Source: Solirubrobacterales bacterium (GTDB lineage: Bacteria > Actinomycetota > Thermoleophilia > Solirubrobacterales > Solirubrobacteraceae). Taken from it: a stretch of DNA of 50,538 nucleotides. The notes under the pieces are model-generated. The model was given only the letters and a program-made list of their open reading frames with translations, was not told the origin of the DNA and made no database searches. Location of the stretch: NCBI GenBank assembly GCA_027451345.1, contig DAIDJO010000120.1, positions 1 to 50,538 on the forward strand, written 5' to 3'. A program made the position numbers and the translations under genes. Numbering within the stretch: the stretch's first letter is position 1; each line of letters starts with the position of its first letter. Below, piece after piece: positions 23,627 to 32,459 of the stretch.

Positions 23627-24354
23627 TGCTCGAGGGGCTCTACTCCGCAGGGGCCGGGATGGAAGCGGCACAGGAGCAGCTCAGCGCCGTGGCCAACAAC
23701 ATGGCCAACATGGACACGCCCGGGTACCAGGCGGAGATCCTCGGATTCCACGACCTGCTCTACACCACCGACAACGCCGCGCCGTCAACGGCGATCGTCG
23801 GCGCCGGATCGAGTGCGCAGACCCTCGGGTTCAGCCAGGCGCAGGGTTCCCTGCAGCCGACCGGGAACCCGCTCGACGTCGCGCTCAGCGGGCCCGGGTA
23901 CCTCCAGGTGCGCCAGCCGGACGGGACCACCGCCCTCACGCGCAACGGGACCCTCCAGATCAACGCGCAGGGCCAGATCACCACGTCGCTCGGCATGGAA
24001 CTGGTGCCGCCGCTCACCCTCCCGAAGGGCACGCAGCCGCGGGACGTCGCCATCGCCTCGGACGGGACGGTGACCGTCGCCAACCAGAAGGTCGGCCAGA
24101 TCAAGATCGTGCAGGTGACGGCGCCCGACCGCCTGCTGCCGCAGGGGAACAGCGTGTACGGCGTCACCGCCGCAAGCGGCCCCGCGCAGACCGCACGGGG
24201 CGTGACACTGCAGCAGGGGTACCTCGAGCAGTCCAACGTCGACGTCAACACCGAGATCACCGACATGATGACCGCGCAGCAGGCCTACGACATGGGCAGC
24301 CGGGCGGTCCAGATGGAGGGGCAGCTCGGCCAGATCGCGGCCACGCTGAAGTGA
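23626..24354 (+). CDS. flgG: Distal rod protein FlgG
   Basis: FlgG builds the distal rod. The 242-residue protein begins MLEGLYSAGAGMEAAQEQLS followed by NNMANMDTPGYQ, the FlgG-type start. It has NPLDVALSGPGYLQVRQPDG and ends YLEQSNVDVNTEITDMMTAQ plus QAYDMGSRAVQ, again FlgG-like. The ATG overlaps the previous stop by one base (TGATG). A longer version of this frame, starting near 22660, overlaps the FlgF gene and is rejected. Confidence 0.9.
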   Translation: MLEGLYSAGAGMEAAQEQLSAVANNMANMDTPGYQAEILGFHDLLYTTDNAAPSTAIVGAGSSAQTLGFSQAQGSLQPTGNPLDVALSGPGYLQVRQPDGTTALTRNGTLQINAQGQITTSLGMELVPPLTLPKGTQPRDVAIASDGTVTVANQKVGQIKIVQVTAPDRLLPQGNSVYGVTAASGPAQTARGVTLQQGYLEQSNVDVNTEITDMMTAQQAYDMGSRAVQMEGQLGQIAATLK

Positions 24355-24752
24355 TGTCCGCCACCCCGTCCCCCATCTCCCTGGGCACGATCGGCTCCGA
24401 CGCCGGCATCCCCAACCTCAATGTCGCCACCGTCCCGGCGGAGATCCGTCACGGTGACGCCGCGGCGATGCGCGCCTACAGCGAGGGGTTGGCCTTCGAG
24501 GACATGCTCGTCAACGAGCTGACCCAGCAGGTGTCCAAGGCGATGTTCGACGGGGCGGGGAGTGGGGAGGCGGGAGCGAACGCCGCCGACGCTGGTCCCG
24601 GGTCGCCCGGCGGGCTGCTCGGCGGCGCGGGCGCGTACGCGAGCATGGTGCCCCAGGCGCTCACCTCGAGCATCATGGCCGACGGCGGCCTCGGAATGGC
24701 GCGGAGCTTCGCTCAGGAGCTCGATCCGGCGCTGCGGGGGTTGGGCCGATGA
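24354..24752 (+). CDS. flgJ: Rod-binding protein, FlgJ N-terminal domain only
   Basis: The 132-residue protein matches the rod-capping N-domain of FlgJ (FEDMLVNELTQQVSKAMF, then YASMVPQALTSSIMADGGLG and MARSF). The muramidase domain of enterobacterial FlgJ is absent, as in many Gram-positive bacteria, so peptidoglycan would have to be opened by another enzyme. The start is ATG 24354 overlapping the flgG stop; a GTG directly before it is possible. The linker in the middle is Gly/Ala-rich. Confidence 0.8.
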   Translation: MSATPSPISLGTIGSDAGIPNLNVATVPAEIRHGDAAAMRAYSEGLAFEDMLVNELTQQVSKAMFDGAGSGEAGANAADAGPGSPGGLLGGAGAYASMVPQALTSSIMADGGLGMARSFAQELDPALRGLGR

Positions 24753-25291
24753 GCTCGGCGACCGAGCAACACCACGCACCCGGGAGTGCGGCGGGCGACC
24801 CGCTGCTCACCCGCGACGTGCTCGCCCACCTCGGGACGCAGCTCGAATCGGCCCGTCGCATGCTCGCCATCGTGCTCGAGCAGGCCGCGGCGATCCGCGG
24901 GCGCGCGGTGCCGGAGGTCGTCCGGCTCGCCACCTCGCTGCAGACCGAGATGCACCGCCGCGAGGTGATCGAGGCCGAGCGACTGCAGCTGCTCGATCGT
25001 GCCGGTGCGCACCTGCACGTCAGCCCGAGCGACGTCAGCATCACGATGCTCGCCAACCTGATGGACGAGGATTCGGCGGCGATCGCCCGCGACCGGACGG
25101 CCGAGCTGCGCGGGATGCTGCTCGAGATCCAGCGCGAGCACACGACCAACCGGGCGCTCATGCAGCAGGAGCTCGCGTTCCTCGACCATCTCCTGCGGCT
25201 CGCCGGGAACGCCGGCGGGTACGACGCGGGCGGCGAGCAGGGCCGTCGCCGGCCGCTGATGCACCGGCCGGTGTTCGACCTCGAGGCATAG
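24749..25291 (+). CDS. flgN: FlgN-type chaperone for hook-filament junction proteins
   Basis: The 180-residue protein is helical from residue 20 to 155 and lies directly before flgK and flgL, the substrates of FlgN. Features that fit are VLAHLGTQLESARRMLAIVL near the start and AELRGMLLEIQREHTTNRAL plus LMQQELAFLDHLLRL toward the end. The last 25 residues are Gly/Arg-rich. It overlaps the flgJ-like gene by 4 nt (ATGA). The call depends partly on position. Confidence 0.75.
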   Translation: MSSATEQHHAPGSAAGDPLLTRDVLAHLGTQLESARRMLAIVLEQAAAIRGRAVPEVVRLATSLQTEMHRREVIEAERLQLLDRAGAHLHVSPSDVSITMLANLMDEDSAAIARDRTAELRGMLLEIQREHTTNRALMQQELAFLDHLLRLAGNAGGYDAGGEQGRRRPLMHRPVFDLEA

Positions 25292-25302
25292 GGCGGGGCG
25301 AA

Positions 25303-27024
25303 ATGTACATCTCGAGCTATCTGACGCTCAACACCGCCCTGAGCGGGGTGGAGGCGGCCCAGGAGCAGCTGGACACGACCGGCCAGAACATCAGCAACGC
25401 GAACACCCCCGGCTACGCCGAGCAGACCGTCAACCTCGTCGAGTCGCCGTCCCTGAACATCGCCGGCTCCGCCGCTGACGGCGCGCTGCAGCTCGGCACC
25501 GGCGTCGACGCCATCAGCATCACCAACAGCGGCGATCCGTATCTGGATGCGGCCTGGCGGCAGACGAACGCCACGAGCACCGGCGCCAACGCGACCCAGA
25601 CGTTCATGCAGCAGATCCAGACGGCCCTGAACGAACCCTCGGGGCAGGGGATCAGCACCCAGCTGGCCACCTTCTGGAAGGACTGGAACGACCTGGCCGA
25701 CAACCCGAACAGCTCCGCCGCCCAACAGGCGGTGGTCCAGCAGGGGCAGGCGGTCGCCAGCGCCTTCAACTCGCTCAGCGGCGAGCTGAACGGCCCCGAT
25801 CCGGGCAATCCGACCGATCCCACCAACTCGGCATCGATCCTCGGCCAGGTGAACAGCCAGTACATGGCGACGATGGAGGGCCCGACGGCGGCCGGCGCCT
25901 CCGGTGGCACGCTCTACAACGCCGCCTACAACATCGCCTCGCTCAACTACTCGATCGTGCAGGCGCAGGCGGCCGGGCAGAACCCCAACGACTTGATCGA
26001 CCAGCGCAACGCCGCCCTCGACAGCCTCTCCTCGCTCGGCAACGTGCAGGTGCAGAACAACACCGACGGCTCGGTGACGGTCCATTTCGGCGGCGTCACC
26101 GGCACCGCGCTGATCAACGACCCGGCCGGCATCCGTCCCGGCGGCCCGGTGCCGCCCGGCGACAACTTCGGGAGCTACGGGGCCGGAGGGACGTCGACCG
26201 GCACGGGCTGGGCGGCCGCCTGGCAGTCCCAGTTCTCGACCGCCGCCTCGGCCGGCACCTCGGCGGCGTCGCTCGCCAGCACGGTCGGAGGGACCCTCGG
26301 CGCGCTGATCGGCCTCGCCGACTACTCCGCGTCCGGCTTCGGCAACCTCGGGGCGGCCACCTTCGCCTCCGGCGTGACCAGCTACAGCACGCCGACGCCG
26401 GCCACGCAGCTCGGGACGGTCGGGACGATCACGAGCTCGCTGGATGGCGTCGCGGCCAGCCTCGCCGCTGAGGTGAACAACCCGACGGTCACCGGCAGCA
26501 CGACCAAGCTGACCCTGAATGCGCCGTTCTTCGTCGCCTCGAGCGGCAGCTCCATCACGGCCGGCACCCTCTCGGTCTCCTCGAGTCTGCAGGCGGCCGC
26601 CCAGGCGGGCATCGTCCCGCAGGCGGTCTCGTCCTCCACCCCGGCCGGTGGCAACACGCAGGGCACGACCAACGTCCAGGTCTCGAGCCTCGCGGTCGCG
26701 CCGCCGGCCACGGTGGCGAGCAACGCGAGCGACAACGACGTCGCCCTCGATGAGGCCGCGAACGCGGGCGGAACGGCCGACACGGCGTACCAGGCGTTCG
26801 TCCAGCAGGTCGGCTCGCTCGCTCAGGGCGCGAACACCGAGGCGACGACTCAGTCCGCGCTGAAGACCCAGATCACGAATCAGCGCACGAGCGTCGAGGG
26901 CGTCGACCTCTCGCAGGAGATGGCCAACCTGATCACCGAGCAGCAGACCTACCAGGCCTCGGCGAAGGTGATGAACGCGTTCAGCACGGTGATGGACGCG
27001 CTGATGTCCACGGTCGGACTGTGA
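25303..27024 (+). CDS. flgK: Hook-associated protein 1 (FlgK)
   Basis: FlgK is the first hook-filament junction protein. The 573-residue product has the N-terminal motif TLNTALSGVEAAQEQLDTTG followed by QNISNANTPGYAEQTVNLVE. The helical core includes QTALNEPSGQGISTQLATFW, typical of FlgK. The C-terminus (EGVDLSQEMANLITEQQTYQ, ASAKVMNAFSTVMDALMSTV) is the classical FlgK end. The middle is a Ser/Thr/Ala-rich variable domain. The ATG lies 11 nt after the flgN stop, with a weak GGGGCGA RBS. Confidence 0.96.
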   Translation: MYISSYLTLNTALSGVEAAQEQLDTTGQNISNANTPGYAEQTVNLVESPSLNIAGSAADGALQLGTGVDAISITNSGDPYLDAAWRQTNATSTGANATQTFMQQIQTALNEPSGQGISTQLATFWKDWNDLADNPNSSAAQQAVVQQGQAVASAFNSLSGELNGPDPGNPTDPTNSASILGQVNSQYMATMEGPTAAGASGGTLYNAAYNIASLNYSIVQAQAAGQNPNDLIDQRNAALDSLSSLGNVQVQNNTDGSVTVHFGGVTGTALINDPAGIRPGGPVPPGDNFGSYGAGGTSTGTGWAAAWQSQFSTAASAGTSAASLASTVGGTLGALIGLADYSASGFGNLGAATFASGVTSYSTPTPATQLGTVGTITSSLDGVAASLAAEVNNPTVTGSTTKLTLNAPFFVASSGSSITAGTLSVSSSLQAAAQAGIVPQAVSSSTPAGGNTQGTTNVQVSSLAVAPPATVASNASDNDVALDEAANAGGTADTAYQAFVQQVGSLAQGANTEATTQSALKTQITNQRTSVEGVDLSQEMANLITEQQTYQASAKVMNAFSTVMDALMSTVGL

Positions 27025-27038
27025 ACGGGAGCTAGCTG

Positions 27039-28019
27039 ATGACGGAGCGCATCACCTCGCAGATGGTCGGCAACTCGACGGTCGCCACGATCGAGACCGA
27101 CCTCAATCAGCTCGACCAGACCCAGCAGCAGCTCTCCACGGGACTGCAGATCAACCAGCCGTCGGACAACCCGTACGGTGCCGCGCTCGCCATCTCGCTG
27201 AACGGTCAGGTCGCCGCGTACAGCGCCTACCAGTCCAACGTCGCGCAGGGCACGGCATGGGTGCAGAGCGCGTCCGCCAGCCTCCAGTCGATCCAGCAGA
27301 CGACGCAGACGCTCCGAGAGCTCGTCGTTCAGGCGGCGAACGGCACGATGAGCCCGACCGACCTCCAGGACATCGGCCAGGAGGTCCTGCAGTACACGGC
27401 GCAGATCAAGCAGTCGGCGGACGCCCAGTACGACGGCTCCTACATCTTCGCCGGGGACAACGTGACCCAGCAGCCCTGGGTGCCGACGGCGACCGCCTCG
27501 CCGCCACCGGGCCAGGACGCGTTCTCGGGCAACCAGAACTCGATCAGCTATGCGATCGGTCCGAGCACGCAGATCAAGGTGACCGCCAACCTCTACGAGG
27601 TTCTCGGCAACGGCAACACGGGGGGGACCGCGGGCAGCACGAGCAGCGGCGGCGGTGCCGTGAACGCCGACGGCTCAGGTGGCCTGCTCGCCACGCTGCG
27701 CTCGGTCTACAACGACCTGACCGGCACCGCCGGCGGGACCCAGAACGACCTTCAGAATCAGCTGAAGAACCTCGACACCAACATCAGCGCACTCGAGGGG
27801 CTCCAGGCGAGCATGGGGGCGACGCAGGACAGCCTCCAGATGGCCTCGACCCGCCTGACAGCGCTCAGCACCTCGGCGCAGACCGACGCCGGCAACGTGG
27901 AGGACACCGACATGGCCAAGGCCACCGTGCAGTTCTCGACCGAACAGGCCGGCTATCAGGCGGCCCTTCAGTCGGCCGCTGACATCATTCAGACCTCGCT
28001 GCTCAACTTCCTCAAGTGA
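27039..28019 (+). CDS. flgL: Hook-associated protein 3 (FlgL)
   Basis: FlgL is the second junction protein and belongs to the flagellin superfamily. The 326-residue protein begins MTERITSQMVGNSTVATIET, has LSTGLQINQPSDNPYGAALA (flagellin-like N-domain) and ends TVQFSTEQAGYQAALQSAAD followed by IIQTSLLNFLK. GGGAG lies 8 nt before the ATG. The stop is coupled to fliW (TGATG). It could be mistaken for flagellin, but the position after flgK and the FlgL-type C-terminus make FlgL clear. Confidence 0.95.
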   Translation: MTERITSQMVGNSTVATIETDLNQLDQTQQQLSTGLQINQPSDNPYGAALAISLNGQVAAYSAYQSNVAQGTAWVQSASASLQSIQQTTQTLRELVVQAANGTMSPTDLQDIGQEVLQYTAQIKQSADAQYDGSYIFAGDNVTQQPWVPTATASPPPGQDAFSGNQNSISYAIGPSTQIKVTANLYEVLGNGNTGGTAGSTSSGGGAVNADGSGGLLATLRSVYNDLTGTAGGTQNDLQNQLKNLDTNISALEGLQASMGATQDSLQMASTRLTALSTSAQTDAGNVEDTDMAKATVQFSTEQAGYQAALQSAADIIQTSLLNFLK

Positions 28020-28528
28020 TGACCGCCACCTCCGTGTTCACCCGTGGGGCCGCCACCGGCCTCGACCATCCGCTCCCGACGGAGACCTTTCCGACCGCCC
28101 GGTTCGGGCCCGTCGAGGTGATCCTCGACAGCATCATCGAGTTTCCCGACGGATTGATCGGCCTCGGGGGGAGCCGCTACGCGCTGCTCAGCACCGACGC
28201 GACGAGCCCATTCCTCTGGCTGCAGTCGCTCGACGACGCCTCCGTGGCACTGCCGGTCACCAACCCCCACCGCTTCTTCAGCGACTTCGCCGTCGAGCTC
28301 GCGGACGGCGACGCGGCCGCGCTCGGGTTCGACGATGGGATCCCGGCCGACGTCTACGTCACGGTGACGGCATCGAGCGTGGTGACCGAGATCACCGTCA
28401 ACCTGAAGGCGCCGATCCTGATCCGCGACGGGCGGGGACACCAGGTGATCAACCAGATCTCCACGGCCGCCGTGAAGACGCCGCTCTTCCCGGCGATCCC
28501 TCCCGGAGCCACGGTGGCGGCTGCCTGA
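28019..28528 (+). CDS. fliW: Flagellar assembly factor FliW
   Basis: FliW binds CsrA allosterically and relieves its repression of flagellin translation; it is released when flagellin binds it. The 169-residue protein has the FliW features IIEFPDGLIGLGGSRYALLS, SPFLWLQSLDDASVALPVTN and VNLKAPILIRDGRGHQVI. It has an N-terminal extension of about 30 residues. Start ATG 28019 overlaps the flgL stop; a GTG immediately before is possible. The csrA gene follows, the usual partner pair. Confidence 0.95.
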   Translation: MTATSVFTRGAATGLDHPLPTETFPTARFGPVEVILDSIIEFPDGLIGLGGSRYALLSTDATSPFLWLQSLDDASVALPVTNPHRFFSDFAVELADGDAAALGFDDGIPADVYVTVTASSVVTEITVNLKAPILIRDGRGHQVINQISTAAVKTPLFPAIPPGATVAAA

Positions 28529-28532
28529 CCGT

Positions 28533-28567
28533 CCCCGGAGCCGGTCGTTTCACCCGGTCTCCAGGGG
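28533..28567 (+). terminator. Imperfect hairpin between fliW and csrA
   Basis: Three stem blocks (CCCC/GGGG, GGAG/CTCC, CCGG/CCGG) separated by single-base bulges close a 9-nt loop. The hairpin may terminate the rod-fliW operon before the separate csrA promoter. GGA motifs in and after the stem could also bind CsrA. No U-tract is present. Confidence 0.45.
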
Positions 28568-28599
28568 AAACGAGGAGTGCCGGCAGCCGTCCCACCCCC

Positions 28600-28605
28600 T
28601 AAGCT
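28600..28605 (+). promoter_or_regulatory. -10 box TAAGCT of csrA (leaderless)
   Basis: The hexamer ends 6 nt before the csrA ATG, which predicts a message starting at or next to the AUG. Confidence 0.6.
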
Positions 28606-28611
28606 TCCACC

Positions 28612-28845
28612 ATGCTCCGTGTGACGCGTCGTGCCGGCGAACGAGTGATCGTCGGAGGTGAGGTCGTGATCGAGGTACTCGAGGTGCGCGGCGCCACCGT
28701 CCGGCTCGGCATCGAGGCGCCGCGGTCGGTATCGATCTACCGGGAGGAGCTCTGGCTCGAGATCAAGCGGGAGAACGAGGCGGCGGCCAGCGCCCCGCTC
28801 GAGCTCCCGGCGCTGCCGGATGGCTTCGGCGGCGAGTCCGGCTGA
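28612..28845 (+). CDS. csrA: Translational regulator CsrA
   Basis: CsrA binds GGA motifs in mRNA leaders and represses translation, including that of flagellin. The 77-residue protein matches the family: MLRVTRRAGERVIVGGEVVI, then GATVRLGIEAPRSVSIYREE and LWLEI. The last 20 residues are an acidic/Pro-rich tail beyond the usual end. It lies 83 nt after fliW with its own -10. The gene that follows is convergent. Confidence 0.95.
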   Translation: MLRVTRRAGERVIVGGEVVIEVLEVRGATVRLGIEAPRSVSIYREELWLEIKRENEAAASAPLELPALPDGFGGESG

Positions 28846-28863
28846 CCGTCGCGCGGTCCCCGG

Positions 28864-30324
28864 CTAGGCCGAGACCTCGGCGTCGTGGGGCAGGTCGGCC
28901 TCCGTGGGGGCGGATGAACCCGGGCCGCCGCCCGACCAGAGCCCGTCGGGCGCGGGCGGCTCGACCGGCGTCGTCGGCAGCCGGAGCGTGAACACCGCCC
29001 CGCCGTCCGGGGCGTTGGCGGCGCTGACACTTCCCCCGTGCTGCGCTGCGGCCTGGCTGACGATCGCCAGGCCGAGCCCACTGCCCTGCCGCGAGCGCGA
29101 GCTGGCTCCCCGGTAGAAGCGGTCGAACACGTGCGACAGGTCCGCCTCCGAGAGGCCGTCGCCGTGGTCGCGGACGGTCACCCCGGTCTCGTCGACGGTC
29201 ACCTCGACCGGTCCGCCGTGGCTCGCGTGCAGCGCCGCGTTGTCGAGCAGGTTGTTGATGGCGCGCATCAGGCGATCCGCGTCACCCCGGACCCAGACGG
29301 GGGCGAGGCGCTCCTGGAACTCGATCTGGGGGGCGTTGCGCCGCGCCCGGTCCAGTGACTCCTCGGCAAGCCGGTCGAGCCGGATGTCCTCGACGCTCGT
29401 CGGCGGCGTGTCGCCCCGGGCGACCTCGATCAGATCGGAGACGAGGGTGGAGAGCTCCTCGCTCTGCTCGACCACGTCGGTGAGCAGCCGGTGGCGATCC
29501 TCCTCGTCGAGGTCGCCGCCGGAGAGGAGCACCTCGATGTTCGTCCGCAGGCTGGTGACCGGGGTGCGCAGCTCGTGCGACGCGTCGGCCACGAGCTGCC
29601 GCTGAGCGGTCACCGAGGCGTCGAGCTGCCTGCGGGACCCCTCGAGCCGTTCGAGCATCTCGTTGAAGCGAATGGCGAGCTGACCCACCTCGTCGGCCTC
29701 GTGGACCGCGATCCGCCGACTGAGATCATCGGTCTCGGCGATCAGCCGAGCCGTCGCCGTGACCTCTGCGAGGGGACGCATCACCCGCCGCGTCGCCATT
29801 CGCGCGAGCTGAGCGGCGAGGCCGACCACGAGCAGGAACACGAGCGCGAGCACCCAGCGCAGCGTTCGCAGCACGTTGTCGGTCGCGGCGAGCGGACGGG
29901 CCAGCTGCACCGCGAACGCCGTCTGGCCCCCGAAGGATCGGATGATCTGGAAGGTCCCCATGCGCAGTCGCGCGCCGTTCACCGTGACGTCGGTGATGAA
30001 TGGCGGCGCCGTGCCGTTGGCCACGTACCGCGCCCGCTGGACGAGGGGGAGGGCGAACTGGCCGGGCGGCGCCACGACCTCGCCGGGCTTCTGCCCGACG
30101 AACTGGGAGTAGGGGGCCGAACCGCCCGCCCCGGCGCCGAGCCCCGGCAGCGGCCGGTTGTACTGGTAATCCTGCTCGATGACGGCCGCCTGGTTGCGCA
30201 GCTCGCTGTCGATCTGGCCGACGAGCTGGTCCTTGACGGCGACGTAGGAGATGAGCACGGCGATCGCCACGGCGAGCGCCACGGTCGCCGCCGCCACCAG
30301 GCTGATCCGTCTGCGCAGGGGCAT
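28864..30324 (-). CDS. Two-component sensor histidine kinase, MprB-like
   Basis: The 486-residue membrane kinase has a helix at about residues 8-30, an extracytoplasmic sensor region (31-153) and a second helix at 155-175. A HAMP domain follows (MRPLAEVTATARLIAE), then a HisKA domain with H250 in DASHELRTPVTSLRTN and an HATPase domain with NLLDNAALHA (N-box), DHGDGL (G1), FDRFYRG (F-box) and GSGLGLAIV (G2). The domain order and H-box resemble mycobacterial MprB, an envelope-stress sensor. The last 40 residues are Pro/Gly-rich. The gene is 8 nt downstream of its response regulator and convergent with csrA. Confidence 0.92.
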   Translation of the reverse strand: MPLRRRISLVAAATVALAVAIAVLISYVAVKDQLVGQIDSELRNQAAVIEQDYQYNRPLPGLGAGAGGSAPYSQFVGQKPGEVVAPPGQFALPLVQRARYVANGTAPPFITDVTVNGARLRMGTFQIIRSFGGQTAFAVQLARPLAATDNVLRTLRWVLALVFLLVVGLAAQLARMATRRVMRPLAEVTATARLIAETDDLSRRIAVHEADEVGQLAIRFNEMLERLEGSRRQLDASVTAQRQLVADASHELRTPVTSLRTNIEVLLSGGDLDEEDRHRLLTDVVEQSEELSTLVSDLIEVARGDTPPTSVEDIRLDRLAEESLDRARRNAPQIEFQERLAPVWVRGDADRLMRAINNLLDNAALHASHGGPVEVTVDETGVTVRDHGDGLSEADLSHVFDRFYRGASSRSRQGSGLGLAIVSQAAAQHGGSVSAANAPDGGAVFTLRLPTTPVEPPAPDGLWSGGGPGSSAPTEADLPHDAEVSA

Positions 30325-30332
30325 CGCCCGAC

Positions 30333-31010
30333 TCAGTCTCGCAGGACGTACCCGATCCCACGCACGGTGTGCAGCAGGCGGGGCTCGCCACCCTCCTCGG
30401 TCTTCCGACGCAGGTACCCGATGTAGACGCCGAGGGCGTTCGAGGTCGGACCGAAGTCATAGCCCCAGACGTTCTCGAAGATGGTTGACCGCGTCAGCAC
30501 CTGGCGGGGGTGCTTCAGGAACAGCTCGAGGAGCAGGAACTCCGTCTTGGAGAGCTCGATCAGACGCTCCCCACGGTGCACCTGGTGGGCGACCGGGTCG
30601 AGCACGAGGTCGCCGAAGCGCAACGTCTCGGTGCCGCCGTCGTCCTCGCCGGTCCGCCGCAGCAGCGCGCGCAGCCGGGCCTGCAGCTCGCGCAGGGCGA
30701 ACGGCTTGACCAGGTAGTCGTCGGCGCCGACGTCGAGCCCGAGCACGCGGTCATCGATCGCGTCGCGGGCCGTCAGCATCAGCACCGGCGTGCGGTCGCC
30801 GGAGGCCCGCAGGCGCCGGCACACCTCGAGGCCGTCGACCCCCGGCATCATCACGTCGAGGATCACCGCATCGACCGGCCGCTTGGCGAGCTGGTCGAGC
30901 GCCTCCTCGCCGTCGCTGGCGAGCTGCACCTCGTACTTGTCGAGGCGCAGCGCCCGCTCGAGCGCGCGGCGGACCGCCGGCTCGTCATCCACGACCAGAA
31001 TCTGTGCCAT
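30333..31010 (-). CDS. OmpR-family response regulator, MprA-like
   Basis: The 225-residue protein has a receiver domain (D8-D9, phosphoacceptor D52 in ILDVMMPG, T80, K102 in VKPF) and a C-terminal winged-helix DNA-binding domain ([60 protein letters not shown]). It resembles MprA. The start MAQILVV at 31010 was chosen because the receiver begins there; a TTG three codons upstream is an alternative. The downstream kinase is its likely partner. Confidence 0.92.
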   Translation of the reverse strand: MAQILVVDDEPAVRRALERALRLDKYEVQLASDGEEALDQLAKRPVDAVILDVMMPGVDGLEVCRRLRASGDRTPVLMLTARDAIDDRVLGLDVGADDYLVKPFALRELQARLRALLRRTGEDDGGTETLRFGDLVLDPVAHQVHRGERLIELSKTEFLLLELFLKHPRQVLTRSTIFENVWGYDFGPTSNALGVYIGYLRRKTEEGGEPRLLHTVRGIGYVLRD

Positions 31011-31081
31011 TGGCAGCAATGGTCGGCTGCGTGTGTGAACGTTTCCGAAGAAACCGCGGTCCCGGGTGGGCGCGGCCGGGT

Positions 31082-31579
31082 TCAGCTGAGCGGTCGGATG
31101 ACCCCGCTGTGGAACACGAGGGCTCCGCTCTCGGCGAGCCCGTGCAGCTCGAGCACCTCGCCGAGCACGAGCCAGTGGTCTCCCGCCTCGTAGCGCTGGT
31201 AGATCCGGCAGTCGATCCAGGCTGCGACGTCGTCGAGCAGGGGGGAGCCGGTGGCGGGCGCCGGCGACCAGCCGACGCCGGCGAACTTGTCGCCCCCGGA
31301 GCGCGCGAACCGCCGCGCCAGCTCCTCCTGCCCTTCGCCCAGGACGTTGGCGCAGAAGCGTCCCTCGGCCTCGATGGCGGGCCAGCTCGTGGAGGTCCTG
31401 GACACGCAGACCGCGACGAGCGGAGGCTCGAGCGACACCGACATGAAGGAGCCGACGACGAGCCCGCTGGGGTGCTCCCGATCCCCGCCGGCGACCACGA
31501 CCACCCCCGTCGGCAACCGGCCGAGCACCGTTCGGAAGTGCTCCGAGATGGGGCGGGTCAGCTCCGAGCGGTCAGGCAC
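31082..31579 (-). CDS. Flavin reductase domain protein
   Basis: The 165-residue protein fits the flavin reductase-like (HpaC/DIM6) family, which uses NAD(P)H to reduce FMN or FAD for a partner monooxygenase. Seen motifs are [50 protein letters not shown] and [18 protein letters not shown]. The ending [13 protein letters not shown] is also typical. No monooxygenase is adjacent; the nearest flavin-dependent oxidoreductase is at 46311, too far to pair. The GTG start lies 6 nt after a TAGCCT box. Confidence 0.88.
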   Translation of the reverse strand: MPDRSELTRPISEHFRTVLGRLPTGVVVVAGGDREHPSGLVVGSFMSVSLEPPLVAVCVSRTSTSWPAIEAEGRFCANVLGEGQEELARRFARSGGDKFAGVGWSPAPATGSPLLDDVAAWIDCRIYQRYEAGDHWLVLGEVLELHGLAESGALVFHSGVIRPLS

Positions 31580-31585
31580 GGTCCG

Positions 31586-31591
31586 AGGCTA
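31586..31591 (-). promoter_or_regulatory. -10 box TAGCCT of the flavin reductase gene (leaderless)
   Basis: On the minus strand the hexamer ends 6 nt before the GTG at 31579, in the 18-nt gap to the exonuclease gene. The -35 would lie inside the end of that gene. Confidence 0.55.
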
Positions 31592-31597
31592 CCCGAA

Positions 31598-32377
31598 TCA
31601 CAGGCCGATCCACACGAGCAGCGGCGCATGATCGGAGGGTCTGAAGCCCTTGCGGAAATCGCGGTCGATCCCGGCCGCCATCAGCCCGTCGGCCAGGGCG
31701 CTCGAGACGAGGACGAGATCGATCCGCATGCCGAGGTTCTTGTGGAAGTTCCCCGCGCGGTAGTCCCACCAGGTGAACTGCGCCTCCGCCGGATGCACGT
31801 GCCGGTAGGCGTCGATCAGGGCCCCGCTCTCCTGGATCGCGCGCAGCGCGGCGCGCTCGGGCTCGCTGGTGTGGGTCGAGCCGATGTAGACGGCCGGGTC
31901 GTACACGTCGCCGTCGTCGGGAGCGACGTTGAAGTCCCCGGCGATGACGAGGGACGACTGCTCCTGACGGATCGCCGCGGCCCGCTTGGCCGCGGCGTCC
32001 ATGAACCCGAGCTTGCGCGGGAACTCGGGACTGTCGAGCGTGCGCCCGTTCGGCACGTAGGTGCTGACGAAGCGGACGCCCGCCACGGTCGCCTCGCACC
32101 ACCGGGCCTCCGTCGGCACCGTGTCACCGGGGAGGCCGAGGAGGGGAAGGTCCGGCGCCAGCGGGCGCCGGACGAGCAGGGCCACCCCGGCCCACTGGCC
32201 GCCCGAGTGGTGGACGACGTCGTACCCCGCCGCGTCGAGTTCGACGAGGGGGAAGTTCTCCGGGCCGCACTTCGTCTCCTGGAGCGCGACGACGTCCGGC
32301 TGATGGGCCTCGAGCAGCTCGAGAACCCGCGGCAGGCGCGCGCGCAGGGAGTTCACGTTCCAGGTGACGAACAGCAC
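31598..32377 (-). CDS. xth: Exodeoxyribonuclease III
   Basis: This is an AP endonuclease and 3'-5' exonuclease of base-excision repair. The 259-residue protein carries the ordered family motifs TWNVNSLRAR, ALQETKCG, STYVPNGR, IAGDFNVAP, MRIDLVLVS and SDHAPL, which hold the metal- and phosphate-binding residues. The GTG at 32377 was chosen because homology starts at LFVTWNVN and a TAATCT -10 lies 7 nt upstream. The longer open frame upstream overlaps a divergent gene. Confidence 0.95.
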   Translation of the reverse strand: MLFVTWNVNSLRARLPRVLELLEAHQPDVVALQETKCGPENFPLVELDAAGYDVVHHSGGQWAGVALLVRRPLAPDLPLLGLPGDTVPTEARWCEATVAGVRFVSTYVPNGRTLDSPEFPRKLGFMDAAAKRAAAIRQEQSSLVIAGDFNVAPDDGDVYDPAVYIGSTHTSEPERAALRAIQESGALIDAYRHVHPAEAQFTWWDYRAGNFHKNLGMRIDLVLVSSALADGLMAAGIDRDFRKGFRPSDHAPLLVWIGL

Positions 32378-32384
32378 CGGCGCC

Positions 32385-32390
32385 AGATTA
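32385..32390 (-). promoter_or_regulatory. -10 box TAATCT of the exonuclease III gene (leaderless)
   Basis: On the minus strand the hexamer ends 7 nt before the GTG at 32377. It is part of an 82-nt divergent promoter region. Confidence 0.55.
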
Positions 32391-32443
32391 GGCGGTGATC
32401 CGGCCGCCCGGCCGCTTCGACCCCGCGTTTCGGCGCAGACCAC

Positions 32444-32449
32444 TAGGAT
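32444..32449 (+). promoter_or_regulatory. -10 box TAGGAT of the small gene at 32460
   Basis: The hexamer ends 10 nt before the ATG at 32460. No SD is visible. Confidence 0.5.
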
Positions 32450-32459
32450 CAAGCCTCGG

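Noticed and set aside
27039-28019. FlgL considered as flagellin
   Set aside because: The position after flgK and the FlgL-type termini fit FlgL better. No FliC-type conserved N-terminus is present.
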